A DNA stretch of 58,450 nucleotides from Treponema sp. (GCA_022510845.1 JAFLSR010000012.1:1-58450); one strand, 5' to 3'. Numbered from the stretch's first letter, positions 26,254-35,115 are shown. Numbers and translations: made by a program. Notes: a model not told the origin generated them from the letters alone.

Positions 26254-26343
26254 TTACTTGCTCTTATGCCGATTTTTCCTAAGCATCTTCTTACGCTTGT
26301 GAGTGGCCATTTTCTGACGCTTTCTTTTTTTTCCGCAAGGCAT
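26254..26343 (-). CDS. AURKAIP1/COX24-domain miniprotein (ribosome-associated, bS22/mS38-like)
   Basis: A 29-residue, very basic protein beginning MPCGKKRKRQKMATHKRKK and ending in RHKSK. This matches the bacterial AURKAIP1/COX24 domain, related to mitochondrial ribosomal protein mS38, so it is probably a small-subunit ribosomal component. GGAG lies 7 nt before the ATG. It has its own promoter and terminator. Confidence 0.85.
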   Translation of the reverse strand: MPCGKKRKRQKMATHKRKKMLRKNRHKSK

Positions 26344-26361
26344 TTAGGACTCCTCTAAAAT

Positions 26362-26373
26362 AGTATCGATACT
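26362..26373. promoter_or_regulatory. 12-nt palindrome in the leader of the COX24-type gene
   Basis: AGTATCGATACT is a perfect palindrome between the -10 box and the ribosome-binding site, 18 nt before the start codon; a possible operator. Confidence 0.35.
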
Positions 26374-26379
26374 TCTTTC

Positions 26380-26408
26380 ATTTTATAATTTTTGCGCAAT
26401 TTGGTCAA
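26380..26408 (-). promoter_or_regulatory. promoter of the COX24-type gene
   Basis: On the minus strand TTGACC (26403-26408), 17 nt, then TAAAAT (26380-26385). The -35 box is part of the hairpin repeat at 26403-26440. Confidence 0.65.
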
Positions 26409-26440
26409 GCACTTCGTGCTTGCTCTGTAGAGAAATTTAT
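26403..26440. repeat. hairpin repeat, copy 1
   Basis: GGTCAAGCAC-TTC-GTGCTTG followed by CTCTGTAGAGAAATTTAT. Stem CAAGCAC/GTGCTTG, loop TTC (26406-26422). It is repeated at 26467-26502 with a changed but still paired stem. Confidence 0.75.
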
Positions 26441-26466
26441 TCCACACGCCACTCACGTGGCTTGCG

Positions 26467-26502
26467 GGTCAAGTGCTTCGCACTTGCTCTGTAAGAATTT
26501 AT
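26467..26502. repeat. hairpin repeat, copy 2
   Basis: Stem CAAGTGC/GCACTTG with loop TTC (26470-26486), followed by CTCTGTAAGAATTTAT. Compared with copy 1, both stem arms changed together. Further hairpins follow at 26515-26531 (GCAAGG/CCTTGC) and 26538-26555 (AGTTCGC/GCGAAACT). Confidence 0.75.
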
Positions 26503-26573
26503 CTGGGGAAAATCGCAAGGATTCGCCTTGCTTCCGAAGTTCGCTTTGCGAAACTCGGCACAGTTTTGGCGGC

Positions 26574-29500
26574 TCACATTTTCTGCGCGTTCATAATGAG
26601 CATTTGCAAGCGGTTTTCGATATTCGCAAAACTCACATCGGGATCGTAATCCAAAGGAAGAATTTGCGAATCCGGGAAAAGTTCTTTGAGCCGCTTTGTA
26701 ACGCCGCGCCCGATTATATGATTTGGAAGGCATCCGAACGGCTGCAATATTATAAAATTGCGGCAGCCTTCTTTCGCATAGTGGATGATTTCTCCCGGAA
26801 TCAAAATGCCTTCTCCAGAATCGAACGTGTGGTAGATTATTTCGTCAGAGCCTTGCGCGATTTCTTTGAGGCGGGCGGCCTTTTTGTAAAGTGGATGGCG
26901 CACCGCAATTTTGTCAGTCCAAGAATGCGCGAGTTCAAAGAAGTAGTTCGTCATAGCCATCATGATTTTTTCACCGAGCGGGCGCGTAAGCGAATTCTCT
27001 TTTATCTGCGCGTTTTGCGCAAAATAATTTTTTTGAATCACATCGCTCATCCGCGCCTCGATGATTTCAAATCCATTTTTCTCAAGGTAGAGTTCGATGT
27101 CACGATTCGCGCCCTGATGGAAATTCAAAAGATATTCGCCCACAATCAGAACGCGCGGACGCAAGTTCGTCCTGTCGTACTCCACTTTGTTCATCAAATC
27201 GATTGCCTTGGCAAATCCTTTTTTCGTAGCGCCGACTCCCTCGGAAATTCCTTGCACGATTAAATCCATTCCATTCTCAAACGCGGCTTCGGCACTTCCC
27301 GCAATTTTTTCGTAAGGGCGGATTTTCCGCAGCAATTCTTCCATCACATCAATCATCGGAAGAGCCGTTGCCATTTTTAGCGCGGTAAACATATTGAGGC
27401 GGAAGCCCGGATGGAGGCGGTGGAAGTCCACGTCGTCATTCGTAACAATTGCCACATTTTCAAAGCCAGCATCGTCCAAAGCCTTCCGCAAAAGCGCGGC
27501 GTAATGCGTGAGGCGGCAGTCGCCAATATATTTTCCTGTGCCCACAGCCACTTGCGCATTGTCGTACTTGCCGCTTTCGAGCGCGTCCAAAACTTCGCCG
27601 ATGACAATTTGCGCTGGGAAACATATATCGTTGTGCACATATTTTTTTCCAAGCCGAATCGCGTTTTCGCGCCCCACAGGGAGGGGAACGGTTTTCAAGC
27701 CTTGTGTCGCCATCGCCGCCGCCATTATCCTGCTGAACGCATGGGAAGTATTCGGCACAAGCACGATTTTTTCCCGCGCGTCTTTTTTTGTGAATTTCAC
27801 TTTGTAAGGCTCGCCCAAATTCTTCACTTCGATTTTTTTGTTCAGTTCGCGCTTCATTCGAATAGTTTGCAAGAACGAGCGCACGCGAATTCGCAGAGGG
27901 CCTTGCACATCGCTTTCGTCCATTTTCAAGATGAGCGGCGACTTTCCGGAAATTTCTTTCATCACGCGAATGATTTCGTCGCTCAAATACGCGTCGTGTC
28001 CGCAACCGAAACTGACGAACTGCACGAATTCCAAGTTGGGATTTTCAGCCGCCAAAATCGAAGAGCCAATCATACGCGCATGAAAATTGTTCACGATTTC
28101 CAGACGGCTTCTGCTCAAATCCACGTTCTCAAGCCCCGGAATCGAATCCGCGGTCAAGACGGGAATTCCTTCCTGCGTAAAAAGTTCGGAAAGCGAATGG
28201 TTCACAAGCGGATCGTTTTGGTACGGACGCGAGGCGAGAACCACGGCAAAACTGTTTTTTTGCTGAACGTCGTCCAAGATTTCCTGCGCCGCATTTTGCA
28301 AAGTCTGCTTGAAATTCGACATCGCCTTGTCCGCGTAATAAATCGCCCGGTCGATGCGGAATTTTGAAACGCCGAAATTTTTTATGAAATATGATTCGAG
28401 TTGCCTGTTGCGGTCTTTGGTGTTGTACCAGAAAAAAATCGGCGCGTCATAGGGAATGTTCCATCGGCGCAAAGGATTGTCGGAATTTTTTATCACCCAA
28501 GAATAGCCCTTTACAATCGCGCACATATAACGGCTCGTTTCCTGCGAATTCTGCGATTCGTAAGTGGCGATAATCGGCATGAAAATCCTGTCAACTTTTT
28601 TCGCGGCGAGATTGCGCAAATGCCCGTGAACCAATTTTGCGGGAAAACAAACCGTGTCGCTCGCCACGGCACCAAGGCCTTCCTCATACATTTTGCGCGT
28701 GCTCACATCGGAAAGTTTTACATCGAAGCCCATTGATTTGAGGAACGTCGTCCAAAACGGCATCGTTTCCCAAAATGAAAGCACCCTCGGAATTCCAATC
28801 GTGATGCCCCGCTTTTTTGCGTGGCGAGAAATTCTATAATCTTTGAACAAAAGTTCCTGACGCAATTTGAACAAGTCTTTCGCTTTTTGCGTTTTTTGTC
28901 CTTTGAGTTTTTGAATGACACTTTCATCTTTTGGATCGCCGAGGATTTCTCCGCGCTCGCATCGGTTGTTCGTAATGAATTCGCTTCCGTTTGAAAATTT
29001 TACGAGCGTGCGCTTGCAGCGGTTTGCGCAAAATGGGCAAGGAATGTTCGCAGTCTGTTCATAAGAAAAATCATCCAGCGCGTCAAGCCCGATGAAAGTG
29101 CGAGGAAGGTGCGCGGCGTTCTGCGCTTCCAATTTTTCTTTTGTCAAAAGCGCGGCCCCAATCGCACCCATTATTCCCGGATATGGCGCGCGCAACACTT
29201 GGCGGCCAGTGTATTCTTCCATCGCGCGAAGCACGGCATCATTTTGGAAAGTGCCGCCTTGCACCACGATTCGCCTGCCAAGCGATTCGATATTGGAAAC
29301 GCGGATTACTTTTGTAAAAACATTTTGGATTATCGAGCGGCACAAGCCCGCCATTATGTCTTCGGGCAGTTTTCCGTTCCGCTGTTCGGTAACGATGCTG
29401 CTCGTCATAAAGACCGTGCAGCGGCTTCCAAGCACGGCAGGATTCTTTGAATTGAACGCCGTAGCCGCGATGTCCTCCACTTTGATTCCAAGAGAGTCCG

Positions 29501-30983
29501 CGAAATTTTGCAGGAATGAACCGCATCCGGAAGAACACGCCTCGTTCACTAAAATGTTGGTGATGATTCCGCCCGAAAGCCAAATGGCCTTCATGTCCTG
29601 TCCGCCTATGTCCAGCAAAAAATCCACGTCGCCCACAAAATGGCTTGCGGCCGCGGCGTGCGCCACAGTTTCCACGACATGACATTCCGTGCCGAACGCC
29701 TTGTTGAAAAGCAGTTCGCCATAACCAGTAGAACCCGCGCCAAGAATTTCAAGGTGAACGCCCTGCGCCTTGTAGCGTTCGCGCATTTTTATGAGCGCGT
29801 TTTTTGCCACCAAAAGCGGATCGCCTTCATTGCTCGAATAAAAGTAGTCGATGATTTTTTCGTCCTCGTCGAGCAAGACGAATTTCGTGGTGGTGCTTCC
29901 TGAATCTATTCCCAAATAGGCGCGCACAGTTTCGCCCGGAGCGAACGAATAGACCTTCGGCCTTTTTTTCGCGTGCCTTTCAAAAAACGAATTCTTTTCT
30001 TCTTCGGAATCAAAAAAAGGCTTCGAGGAAGTTCGCTCACCTTCTTCGCCCGTCAAATCGCAATTTGTTGAAGCGGAATCCTGCGCAAGCGAATTGCGCA
30101 AAATCGAAATCAAATCTTCAAGCGATTTTTTTTGTTCGAAATTTTTGAACAAGTCCGAAATCGAAAGCGCAGCCCCCAAAGCGACCATGGTTTCCGGATG
30201 CTCGGGCAAGACGGAATCTCCGGGCGCAAGTCCAAGCCGCTCTTCGAAAACCCGCACGAGCCGCGTGTTAAAAGTAAGCGGTCCTCCTTCAAACGCGACA
30301 GGCGGATTTATTTCCAAGCCCTGCGCGAGTCCGCCGATTGTCTGTTTTGCGATTGCGTGAAACGCGCTCAAAGCGATGTCCGCCTTTGCCATTCCCGAAT
30401 TCAAAAGCGGCTGGATGTCTGTCTTGGCATATACGCCGCACCGTCCGGAAATATCGTAGACGCAGTTTCCCTTTTGCGAAAGCGCGTCAAATTCTTCGAT
30501 GGGCGTTTTTAAAATCGAAGCCACTTCATCGATGAAAGCGCCCGTTCCTCCGGCGCAACTTCCGTTCATGCGCATATCGACGAGTTTGGGCGCGGCGGAA
30601 TTCTCTTCGGAAGGATTTTCTTCGCGCGAAAAGAAAATCATCTTTGCGTCCTGGCCGCCCAATTCGATTGCGGTGTTCACTTGCGGATAGAATTTTTTGA
30701 GCGCGATGGAATTCGCCACCACTTCCTGCACGAACGGCAAATCCAATTCCAACGCCACAGGTTTCGCTCCAGAGCCTGTCATCGCGATGCGAAATTCCTT
30801 GTCGCCAAACCGCGAGCGCAAATCTTCCAACGCCTCCAAAACGCTTTTCTTTTGATGGGCGTGATGGCGTTTGTATTGCGAATAAATCAATTTTTGCACC
30901 GCGCAATCCCACACCGCGAGTTTGGTCGTAGTAGAGCCAACATCAATTCCCGCAAAAAGCGCCGCGTTTTTTTCCGCATCCAT
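26574..30983 (-). CDS. giant acyl-CoA dehydratase activase-family protein (double BadF domain plus DUF2229 region)
   Basis: A 1469-residue protein. Residues 8-300 are a first BadF/HgdC-type ATPase domain (AGIDVGSTTTKLAVW, NGSCAGGTGAFIDE). Residues 352-630 are a second (LGIDSGSTTTKFVLL, EACSSGCGSFLQNF). Near residue 650 a cysteine cluster reads CPFCANRCKRTL. From about residue 720 a DUF2229 region starts (GIGIPRVLSFWETMPF-like), running into HgdB-like sequence to the end. In short relatives the ATPase uses ATP to drive electrons into 2-hydroxyacyl-CoA dehydratases through an Fe-S cluster held by a cysteine such as that in SCAGG. What these long fused proteins reduce is not known. It is a single gene with a leaderless-type promoter. 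Confidence 0.85.
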   Translation of the reverse strand: MDAEKNAALFAGIDVGSTTTKLAVWDCAVQKLIYSQYKRHHAHQKKSVLEALEDLRSRFGDKEFRIAMTGSGAKPVALELDLPFVQEVVANSIALKKFYPQVNTAIELGGQDAKMIFFSREENPSEENSAAPKLVDMRMNGSCAGGTGAFIDEVASILKTPIEEFDALSQKGNCVYDISGRCGVYAKTDIQPLLNSGMAKADIALSAFHAIAKQTIGGLAQGLEINPPVAFEGGPLTFNTRLVRVFEERLGLAPGDSVLPEHPETMVALGAALSISDLFKNFEQKKSLEDLISILRNSLAQDSASTNCDLTGEEGERTSSKPFFDSEEEKNSFFERHAKKRPKVYSFAPGETVRAYLGIDSGSTTTKFVLLDEDEKIIDYFYSSNEGDPLLVAKNALIKMRERYKAQGVHLEILGAGSTGYGELLFNKAFGTECHVVETVAHAAAASHFVGDVDFLLDIGGQDMKAIWLSGGIITNILVNEACSSGCGSFLQNFADSLGIKVEDIAATAFNSKNPAVLGSRCTVFMTSSIVTEQRNGKLPEDIMAGLCRSIIQNVFTKVIRVSNIESLGRRIVVQGGTFQNDAVLRAMEEYTGRQVLRAPYPGIMGAIGAALLTKEKLEAQNAAHLPRTFIGLDALDDFSYEQTANIPCPFCANRCKRTLVKFSNGSEFITNNRCERGEILGDPKDESVIQKLKGQKTQKAKDLFKLRQELLFKDYRISRHAKKRGITIGIPRVLSFWETMPFWTTFLKSMGFDVKLSDVSTRKMYEEGLGAVASDTVCFPAKLVHGHLRNLAAKKVDRIFMPIIATYESQNSQETSRYMCAIVKGYSWVIKNSDNPLRRWNIPYDAPIFFWYNTKDRNRQLESYFIKNFGVSKFRIDRAIYYADKAMSNFKQTLQNAAQEILDDVQQKNSFAVVLASRPYQNDPLVNHSLSELFTQEGIPVLTADSIPGLENVDLSRSRLEIVNNFHARMIGSSILAAENPNLEFVQFVSFGCGHDAYLSDEIIRVMKEISGKSPLILKMDESDVQGPLRIRVRSFLQTIRMKRELNKKIEVKNLGEPYKVKFTKKDAREKIVLVPNTSHAFSRIMAAAMATQGLKTVPLPVGRENAIRLGKKYVHNDICFPAQIVIGEVLDALESGKYDNAQVAVGTGKYIGDCRLTHYAALLRKALDDAGFENVAIVTNDDVDFHRLHPGFRLNMFTALKMATALPMIDVMEELLRKIRPYEKIAGSAEAAFENGMDLIVQGISEGVGATKKGFAKAIDLMNKVEYDRTNLRPRVLIVGEYLLNFHQGANRDIELYLEKNGFEIIEARMSDVIQKNYFAQNAQIKENSLTRPLGEKIMMAMTNYFFELAHSWTDKIAVRHPLYKKAARLKEIAQGSDEIIYHTFDSGEGILIPGEIIHYAKEGCRNFIILQPFGCLPNHIIGRGVTKRLKELFPDSQILPLDYDPDVSFANIENRLQMLIMNAQKM

Positions 30984-30990
30984 ATTTTCT

Positions 30991-31019
30991 ATAATAATTC
31001 AAAAATCGAAAAAATTCAA
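30991..31019 (-). promoter_or_regulatory. promoter of the giant activase gene, predicted leaderless
   Basis: On the minus strand TTGAAT (31014-31019), 17 nt, then TATTAT (30991-30996), 7 nt before the ATG. Confidence 0.65.
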
Positions 31020-31128
31020 TCATTTGTGCGCTTCAAAAAAGCGCGTTTCCGCCCTTTGCAAAAACGCCGAACGAAATTGCATTTCAAAGCGACTTGCGTT
31101 TCGGCAAACTCATTTTTAAATTTTGCTA

Positions 31129-31157
31129 TTGACATTTTTTTTCAAAAAAGATATAAT
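31129..31157 (+). promoter_or_regulatory. full-consensus promoter of tRNA-Gln
   Basis: TTGACA (31129-31134), exactly 17 nt, then TATAAT (31152-31157). The tRNA starts 11 nt after the -10 box. Confidence 0.9.
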
Positions 31158-31167
31158 TACTGGACTT

Positions 31168-31238
31168 TCCCCGATTGTGTAATGGTAGCACTTCAGATTC
31201 TGGTTCTGACTGTGGGGGTTCGAATCCTCCTTGGGGAA
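31168..31238 (+). tRNA. tRNA-Gln(CTG)
   Basis: A cloverleaf is visible: acceptor TCCCCGA with TTGGGGA, anticodon stem TCAGA/TCTGA around loop TTCTGGT (anticodon CTG), and T-arm GGGGGTTCGAATCCTCC. CCA is not encoded, so it is added after transcription. Confidence 0.93.
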
Positions 31239-31262
31239 AAAGCCGCAAACCGCGGCTTTTTG
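31236..31262 (+). terminator. terminator of tRNA-Gln
   Basis: AAAAAGCCGC pairs with GCGGCTTTTT around a five-base loop directly after the tRNA. Confidence 0.8.
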
Positions 31263-31359
31263 TTTTGAAAAACCATTGCGTTTTTTTTAACATCCGTGAT
31301 TTTTGCGAGATTCGATTTGCAGCAAGTCAATCTCATCAAAACTCACGCAGCGATTTTAT

Positions 31360-31432
31360 GGCTCCATCGAATATCGGTTTAGTTCATCGCCCTCTCAAGG
31401 CGGAGAGATGGGTTCGACTCCCATTGGAGCTA
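31360..31432 (+). tRNA. tRNA-Glu(CTC)
   Basis: Acceptor GGCTCCA with TGGAGCT, D-stem GAAT/GTTC, anticodon stem TCGCC/GGCGG with loop CTCTCAA (anticodon CTC), T-arm ATGGGTTCGACTCCCAT. CCA is not encoded. No clear separate promoter is seen. Confidence 0.9.
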
Positions 31433-31499
31433 AAAGCATTGCACAAATACCACAGAAAGCCCGCGCCGACGGAAGCGAAACGCGCCGTCCTGCCCGAAG

Positions 31500-32039
31500 T
31501 CAAGGATTTCTGTGCGAGTTTGCATACTGCAAAAACTCAGGCGTTTTTGACCAGTATTTGATGCCCCAGTTTTCAAAATTCCATTCGTCCATGTACTCAT
31601 TGCACTCAAAGTCGATATAATAGATTTCACCATCCTGCACAACAAAGTTGGTCGGAAAATAATCTATGTTCGTGTGGGCGGCGTACAGCAGAGCACACAT
31701 ATTGCGAATCTGCTCAAAGTATGAAGGAATCATTTTGTCTTGCAGAATCAAATCGTAAATCGTGTCGCCATCAATGAACTCTTTCAAAATCCTTTCGGCT
31801 TCTTTGTCAAAATCAATCATCGCGGGAATCTTTATTCCGATTTTCTTTAGCCGATTGTAATCGTTTATCTCTGCTTCAATCTTATTTCCAAAACGATAAT
31901 ATTCGCATGGCTCATGGTGGATTTGCTTTAGGACATATTCTTGTTTTCCGTCAGTCGCCAAATAAGAATAACCGCCCTTTCCTTTGCCCAACAGCCTGAG
32001 GATTTCATATTCATTGGAATTTACGCACATTTTTTCCAT
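31500..32039 (-). CDS. minimal protein-kinase-like protein
   Basis: A 179-residue protein with the main marks of a eukaryote-type kinase fold, but short. They are a glycine-rich loop LLGKGKGGYSYLAT, a lysine in EYVLKQIHHE, a catalytic-loop equivalent NIDYFPTNFVV (D and N spaced as in HxDxxxxN) and YIDFE in place of DFG. There is no C-lobe after this, as in small RfaY/RIO-like kinases. The substrate could be a protein, sugar or lipid. The start is uncertain: ATG 32039 is used, but 32066 and 32030 are possible and none has a strong ribosome-binding site. It follows birA by 58 nt. Confidence 0.65.
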   Translation of the reverse strand: MEKMCVNSNEYEILRLLGKGKGGYSYLATDGKQEYVLKQIHHEPCEYYRFGNKIEAEINDYNRLKKIGIKIPAMIDFDKEAERILKEFIDGDTIYDLILQDKMIPSYFEQIRNMCALLYAAHTNIDYFPTNFVVQDGEIYYIDFECNEYMDEWNFENWGIKYWSKTPEFLQYANSHRNP

Positions 32040-32097
32040 AAAATAAATTCCGACAACGATTTTCATTCCCTTGCAAAGCGCGTTCGAAAACACTCGC

Positions 32098-32889
32098 TCA
32101 TTCAGAAATTTCTGTAGAAACTTCGCCGCTTTCCAAAGCCAGCGTTTTTCCGTCATCCGTGCGCACGACAAGACGCGCCGCGCTGTCAATGTCAATCACG
32201 TTCGCAAAAAAAGAATTCTCGCCGCCAACAAGCGGAAACACTTTGACGCGCCTTCCAATCAAAAGAGAGCGCGACTTGTATTCGCAAAGGGCTTCTTTGT
32301 ATGCGTCAGGATTTTCTGATGCGGCATCGTACATCGAATACAAATTCTCGCAGACTTCGGAAAGCAATTTTTCTTTGAGCGAATCGATTTCGGAAATTTG
32401 GCGTTCGTCCTGAAAAATCGCGCCTGCCTTTTTTTGGATTTCCTCGGGAAAATTTTTCGCCAAAATATTTATTCCAATTCCGATTGCCGCGGCATCGATT
32501 TTTTGCGAGCGCGAATCAAAATGGCCTTCCGCCAAAATGCCGCAGATTTTTTTTCCGTCAATGTAGATGTCGTTCACCCATTTTATCGAAGGCGAGATTC
32601 CGAACAATTTTTGAATGGCGCGGCAAACCGCAAGCGCAGCCAAGACCGTCAATTTCGCTGAATCTTCAATCGGAAAAGGAGGCGCGTAAATCGCAGTAAA
32701 GTAAAGGCCTGTTTTGGGCGGCGAAAAAAATTCGCGCTTTATCCGCCCGCGCCCCGCGCTCTGTTCCTGCGCAACGACTACAGTTTTTCCGAGCGAACGC
32801 ACTCCGCCATTTTTTGCAGCCTCGTTCAAAAGCGAAAGCGCGTAGTTGTTCGTAGAATCGATTTTTTCAAGGCGAATGTAATTCAACAT
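32098..32889 (-). CDS. birA: biotin-[acetyl-CoA-carboxylase] ligase
   Basis: A 263-residue enzyme that attaches biotin to carboxylase carrier domains. It starts directly with the ligase domain (YIRLEKIDSTNNYA), with no N-terminal DNA-binding domain, so it is not a repressor. The biotin and ATP loop is EQSAGRGRIKREF (GRGRRG in most enzymes), followed by KWVNDIYIDGKKICGIL. A small C-terminal SH3-like domain ends the protein (RRVKVFPLVGGENSFFANV). ATG 32889 follows the P-II gene by 7 nt. Confidence 0.92.
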   Translation of the reverse strand: MLNYIRLEKIDSTNNYALSLLNEAAKNGGVRSLGKTVVVAQEQSAGRGRIKREFFSPPKTGLYFTAIYAPPFPIEDSAKLTVLAALAVCRAIQKLFGISPSIKWVNDIYIDGKKICGILAEGHFDSRSQKIDAAAIGIGINILAKNFPEEIQKKAGAIFQDERQISEIDSLKEKLLSEVCENLYSMYDAASENPDAYKEALCEYKSRSLLIGRRVKVFPLVGGENSFFANVIDIDSAARLVVRTDDGKTLALESGEVSTEISE

Positions 32890-32896
32890 GGACGCG

Positions 32897-33547
32897 CTAT
32901 CGTTTTCCCAAAAGCGTAAAGCGTTTTGCATCCGCGCAGAACACGACGCCGCTTCCGCCTTTGGAAAAGCATTCGAGATTTTGCACCGCTTCCACGACTG
33001 CTTCCGCCTTACTCTGTTCGACAAGGATTACGAGCATTTCTTTTTCCGGAACGATTTCCACGCCAAAGAATTTTTCGTCGCCTTCTTTGGCAGTGCCTCG
33101 TCCGAGCACAACCGTTCCACCGCCCGCGCCCGCCTTGCGTGCGGCAGCCATCGCATCTTCGGCATAGCCTTTGTTCACGATGATGTTTATCATTTGATAA
33201 GAATTGTTTTCGAGAGCACTCATGGATTTTTCCCCCAAAGTCAAATTCGATTTTGTTCCGCTTCTTATGAAACTGTTCACGTCCACGGCGAACATCACGC
33301 CAAAATGTTTTTTCTTCGAGCAAGCCTCTTCAATCGCGGCGCGGACGGCATCTTCGATTTTTTCATCCACGACAGTGTAGACGATTTCCTTCGAACTGTC
33401 GCCAAGTCCCAAAATCGAAAGGATGTCGTTCGAAGCAGTTCCACGCCCCGGAATTATCGTACCGCCCGAAGCCCCCGCGCTGTTGGCGGCGGCACTCACG
33501 AGCGAGCCAGAATTGTTCGGCACAATGCTTACAATCAGTTTGAACAC
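32897..33547 (-). CDS. tandem P-II-like regulator
   Basis: A 216-residue protein made of two P-II-like (GlnB-type) halves. Half one starts FKLIVSIVPNNSGSLVSAA with SAGASGGTIIPGRGT and ends FGVMFAVDVNSF. Half two starts YQMINIIVNKGYAEDAMAA with KAGAGGGTVVLGRGT and ends SGVVFCADAKRF. Single P-II proteins are about 110 residues and form trimers; a fused tandem would need another assembly. The gene sits 16 nt after the DUF1538 membrane protein gene, a pairing that suggests P-II gates that transporter. The ligand (nucleotide, 2-oxoglutarate or other) is unknown. Confidence 0.85.
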   Translation of the reverse strand: MFKLIVSIVPNNSGSLVSAAANSAGASGGTIIPGRGTASNDILSILGLGDSSKEIVYTVVDEKIEDAVRAAIEEACSKKKHFGVMFAVDVNSFIRSGTKSNLTLGEKSMSALENNSYQMINIIVNKGYAEDAMAAARKAGAGGGTVVLGRGTAKEGDEKFFGVEIVPEKEMLVILVEQSKAEAVVEAVQNLECFSKGGSGVVFCADAKRFTLLGKR

Positions 33548-33563
33548 TCCTTATTACCCCTCC

Positions 33564-35105
33564 TTACCTCATAGCCACAGAAGCCTTTTTTTCCGCGAGT
33601 GCCTTTTCGCTGCGCACATTCTTCACTTTGAAAACGATTCCCATAATCTGCACGGCGATGAGCGGCATCATCGCAACAAGCGCAATCACGCCAAAAGAAT
33701 CCGACGCACCTTTTCCAGCCGCCCCTATCGTAAAAGAAAGGATGAACGTGGAAGTGAGCGGGCCTGACGCTACCCCGCCCGAATCGAACGCGATGCCAGT
33801 AAAAAGAGGCGGCGCGAAAATCATCAATGCCAAAGCCACGGCATATCCAATGACCAAAATATTTCTCAAAGGAAATCCGTTGATGTTACGCCAAAGCGAA
33901 AGCGCGATTGCCAAAGCAGTTCCCGCAGAAAGGAAAACCAGCAGCGCGCGACGCTTTATCGTGCCGCCCGAAACCTGTTCCACCTGCTCGCTCAAAACCC
34001 AGACGGCAGGTTCTGCGCAAACGATTATCGCGCCAAAAACCACGCCCGTTCCCACAAGCAGCGCGAAGTAGAAGCCGCCCCGTTCCGAAGCGAACATTCC
34101 CAAAGTTTCGCCGAGCGCGCGTCCCGCATCGCTGAAACCGCCGTTCACGCCAATCAAAAAAACCGAAAGCCCCACGAACGCATACACAAATCCGATGATA
34201 AAGCGCAAAGCCTGACGCGCAGTCATCTTGAAAAGCCAAACCTGGAACACGATGAAAAGCGCAAAAAGCGGCGCAATCGACAAAAATGACTCGTACAGAA
34301 CTTGCGAAACGATTTGCGAGAAAGGAGAAAAAATCCGCGAAAGAATTCCAGTTCCAAATTCAACTGCCACTTCCTGCACCGCTTCCACCGATTCTTGCAT
34401 AAGGTGCGCGCGGCTCAAAAAAATCGCATAAATCAAAACCGCCATCACAGGCCCTACGGAAGCAGTTCCGGTAAGTCCGAACGAGCCATCGTCTCCGTCC
34501 TGCGAAGATGAATCACGCCGAACGGTCGCCACGCCCAAGCCCAAAGCCATTATGAAAGGAACGGTCATAGGCCCTGTGGTCGCACCGCCCGAATCGAATG
34601 CGATTCCCAAAAAACTTGAAGGCGCGGAAAACGCGAACGCAAAAAGCAGGACGTATGCGATGGCAAAAGTGATTTTTATTGGAAAGCGCAGAACCGTGCG
34701 CAAAAGCCCGATGAGGACGAACAGCCCTACCCCCGCCGCGATGACGAAAGTGAGCAAAATCTTGTCAACGAATTTGAATATCGAGCGCACTTGGTCGCCA
34801 AAAACCTGAATGTCCGGCTCTGCTGCGGTGACGATGAATCCAATCACAAAAGCACAGCCAAGCAAAAGCGGCAGGTTCCGTTTTTGCACGAGCGAAGAGC
34901 CGCAGCGTTCGCCCATCGGAGCGATGCCCATGTCCACGCCGAGCAAAAAAATCGTAAGCCCGACAATCAAAAGAAGTCCGCCGAACACAAATCTTGCCAA
35001 AAGGATTTTGTCCAGCGGAACTATCGTAAGCCCCAAAAGGAGAACAATGATGATTACAGGAACTACGGATTTTGCCGTTTCTTCAAGTTTAGCAACGATG
35101 TTCAT
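33564..35105 (-). CDS. DUF1538 membrane protein, putative transporter
   Basis: A 513-residue protein with about 12 hydrophobic helices, built as two homologous halves. The repeated signatures are EPDIQVFGDQV and EPAVWVLSEQV, and FDSGGATTGPMTVPF and FDSGGVASGPLTSTF. Charged motifs within helices and an internal repeat suit a transporter or channel, but no substrate is known for DUF1538. The next gene is the tandem P-II regulator, so both partners are duplicated. mtnN lies 10 nt upstream. Confidence 0.85.
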   Translation of the reverse strand: MNIVAKLEETAKSVVPVIIIVLLLGLTIVPLDKILLARFVFGGLLLIVGLTIFLLGVDMGIAPMGERCGSSLVQKRNLPLLLGCAFVIGFIVTAAEPDIQVFGDQVRSIFKFVDKILLTFVIAAGVGLFVLIGLLRTVLRFPIKITFAIAYVLLFAFAFSAPSSFLGIAFDSGGATTGPMTVPFIMALGLGVATVRRDSSSQDGDDGSFGLTGTASVGPVMAVLIYAIFLSRAHLMQESVEAVQEVAVEFGTGILSRIFSPFSQIVSQVLYESFLSIAPLFALFIVFQVWLFKMTARQALRFIIGFVYAFVGLSVFLIGVNGGFSDAGRALGETLGMFASERGGFYFALLVGTGVVFGAIIVCAEPAVWVLSEQVEQVSGGTIKRRALLVFLSAGTALAIALSLWRNINGFPLRNILVIGYAVALALMIFAPPLFTGIAFDSGGVASGPLTSTFILSFTIGAAGKGASDSFGVIALVAMMPLIAVQIMGIVFKVKNVRSEKALAEKKASVAMR

Positions 35106-35115
35106 ATCACAAAAT

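Noticed and set aside
31168..31432. Integration site at the tRNA genes
   Set aside because: No integrase gene and no repeated tRNA 3' end was seen nearby; neighbouring genes are ordinary chromosomal ones.
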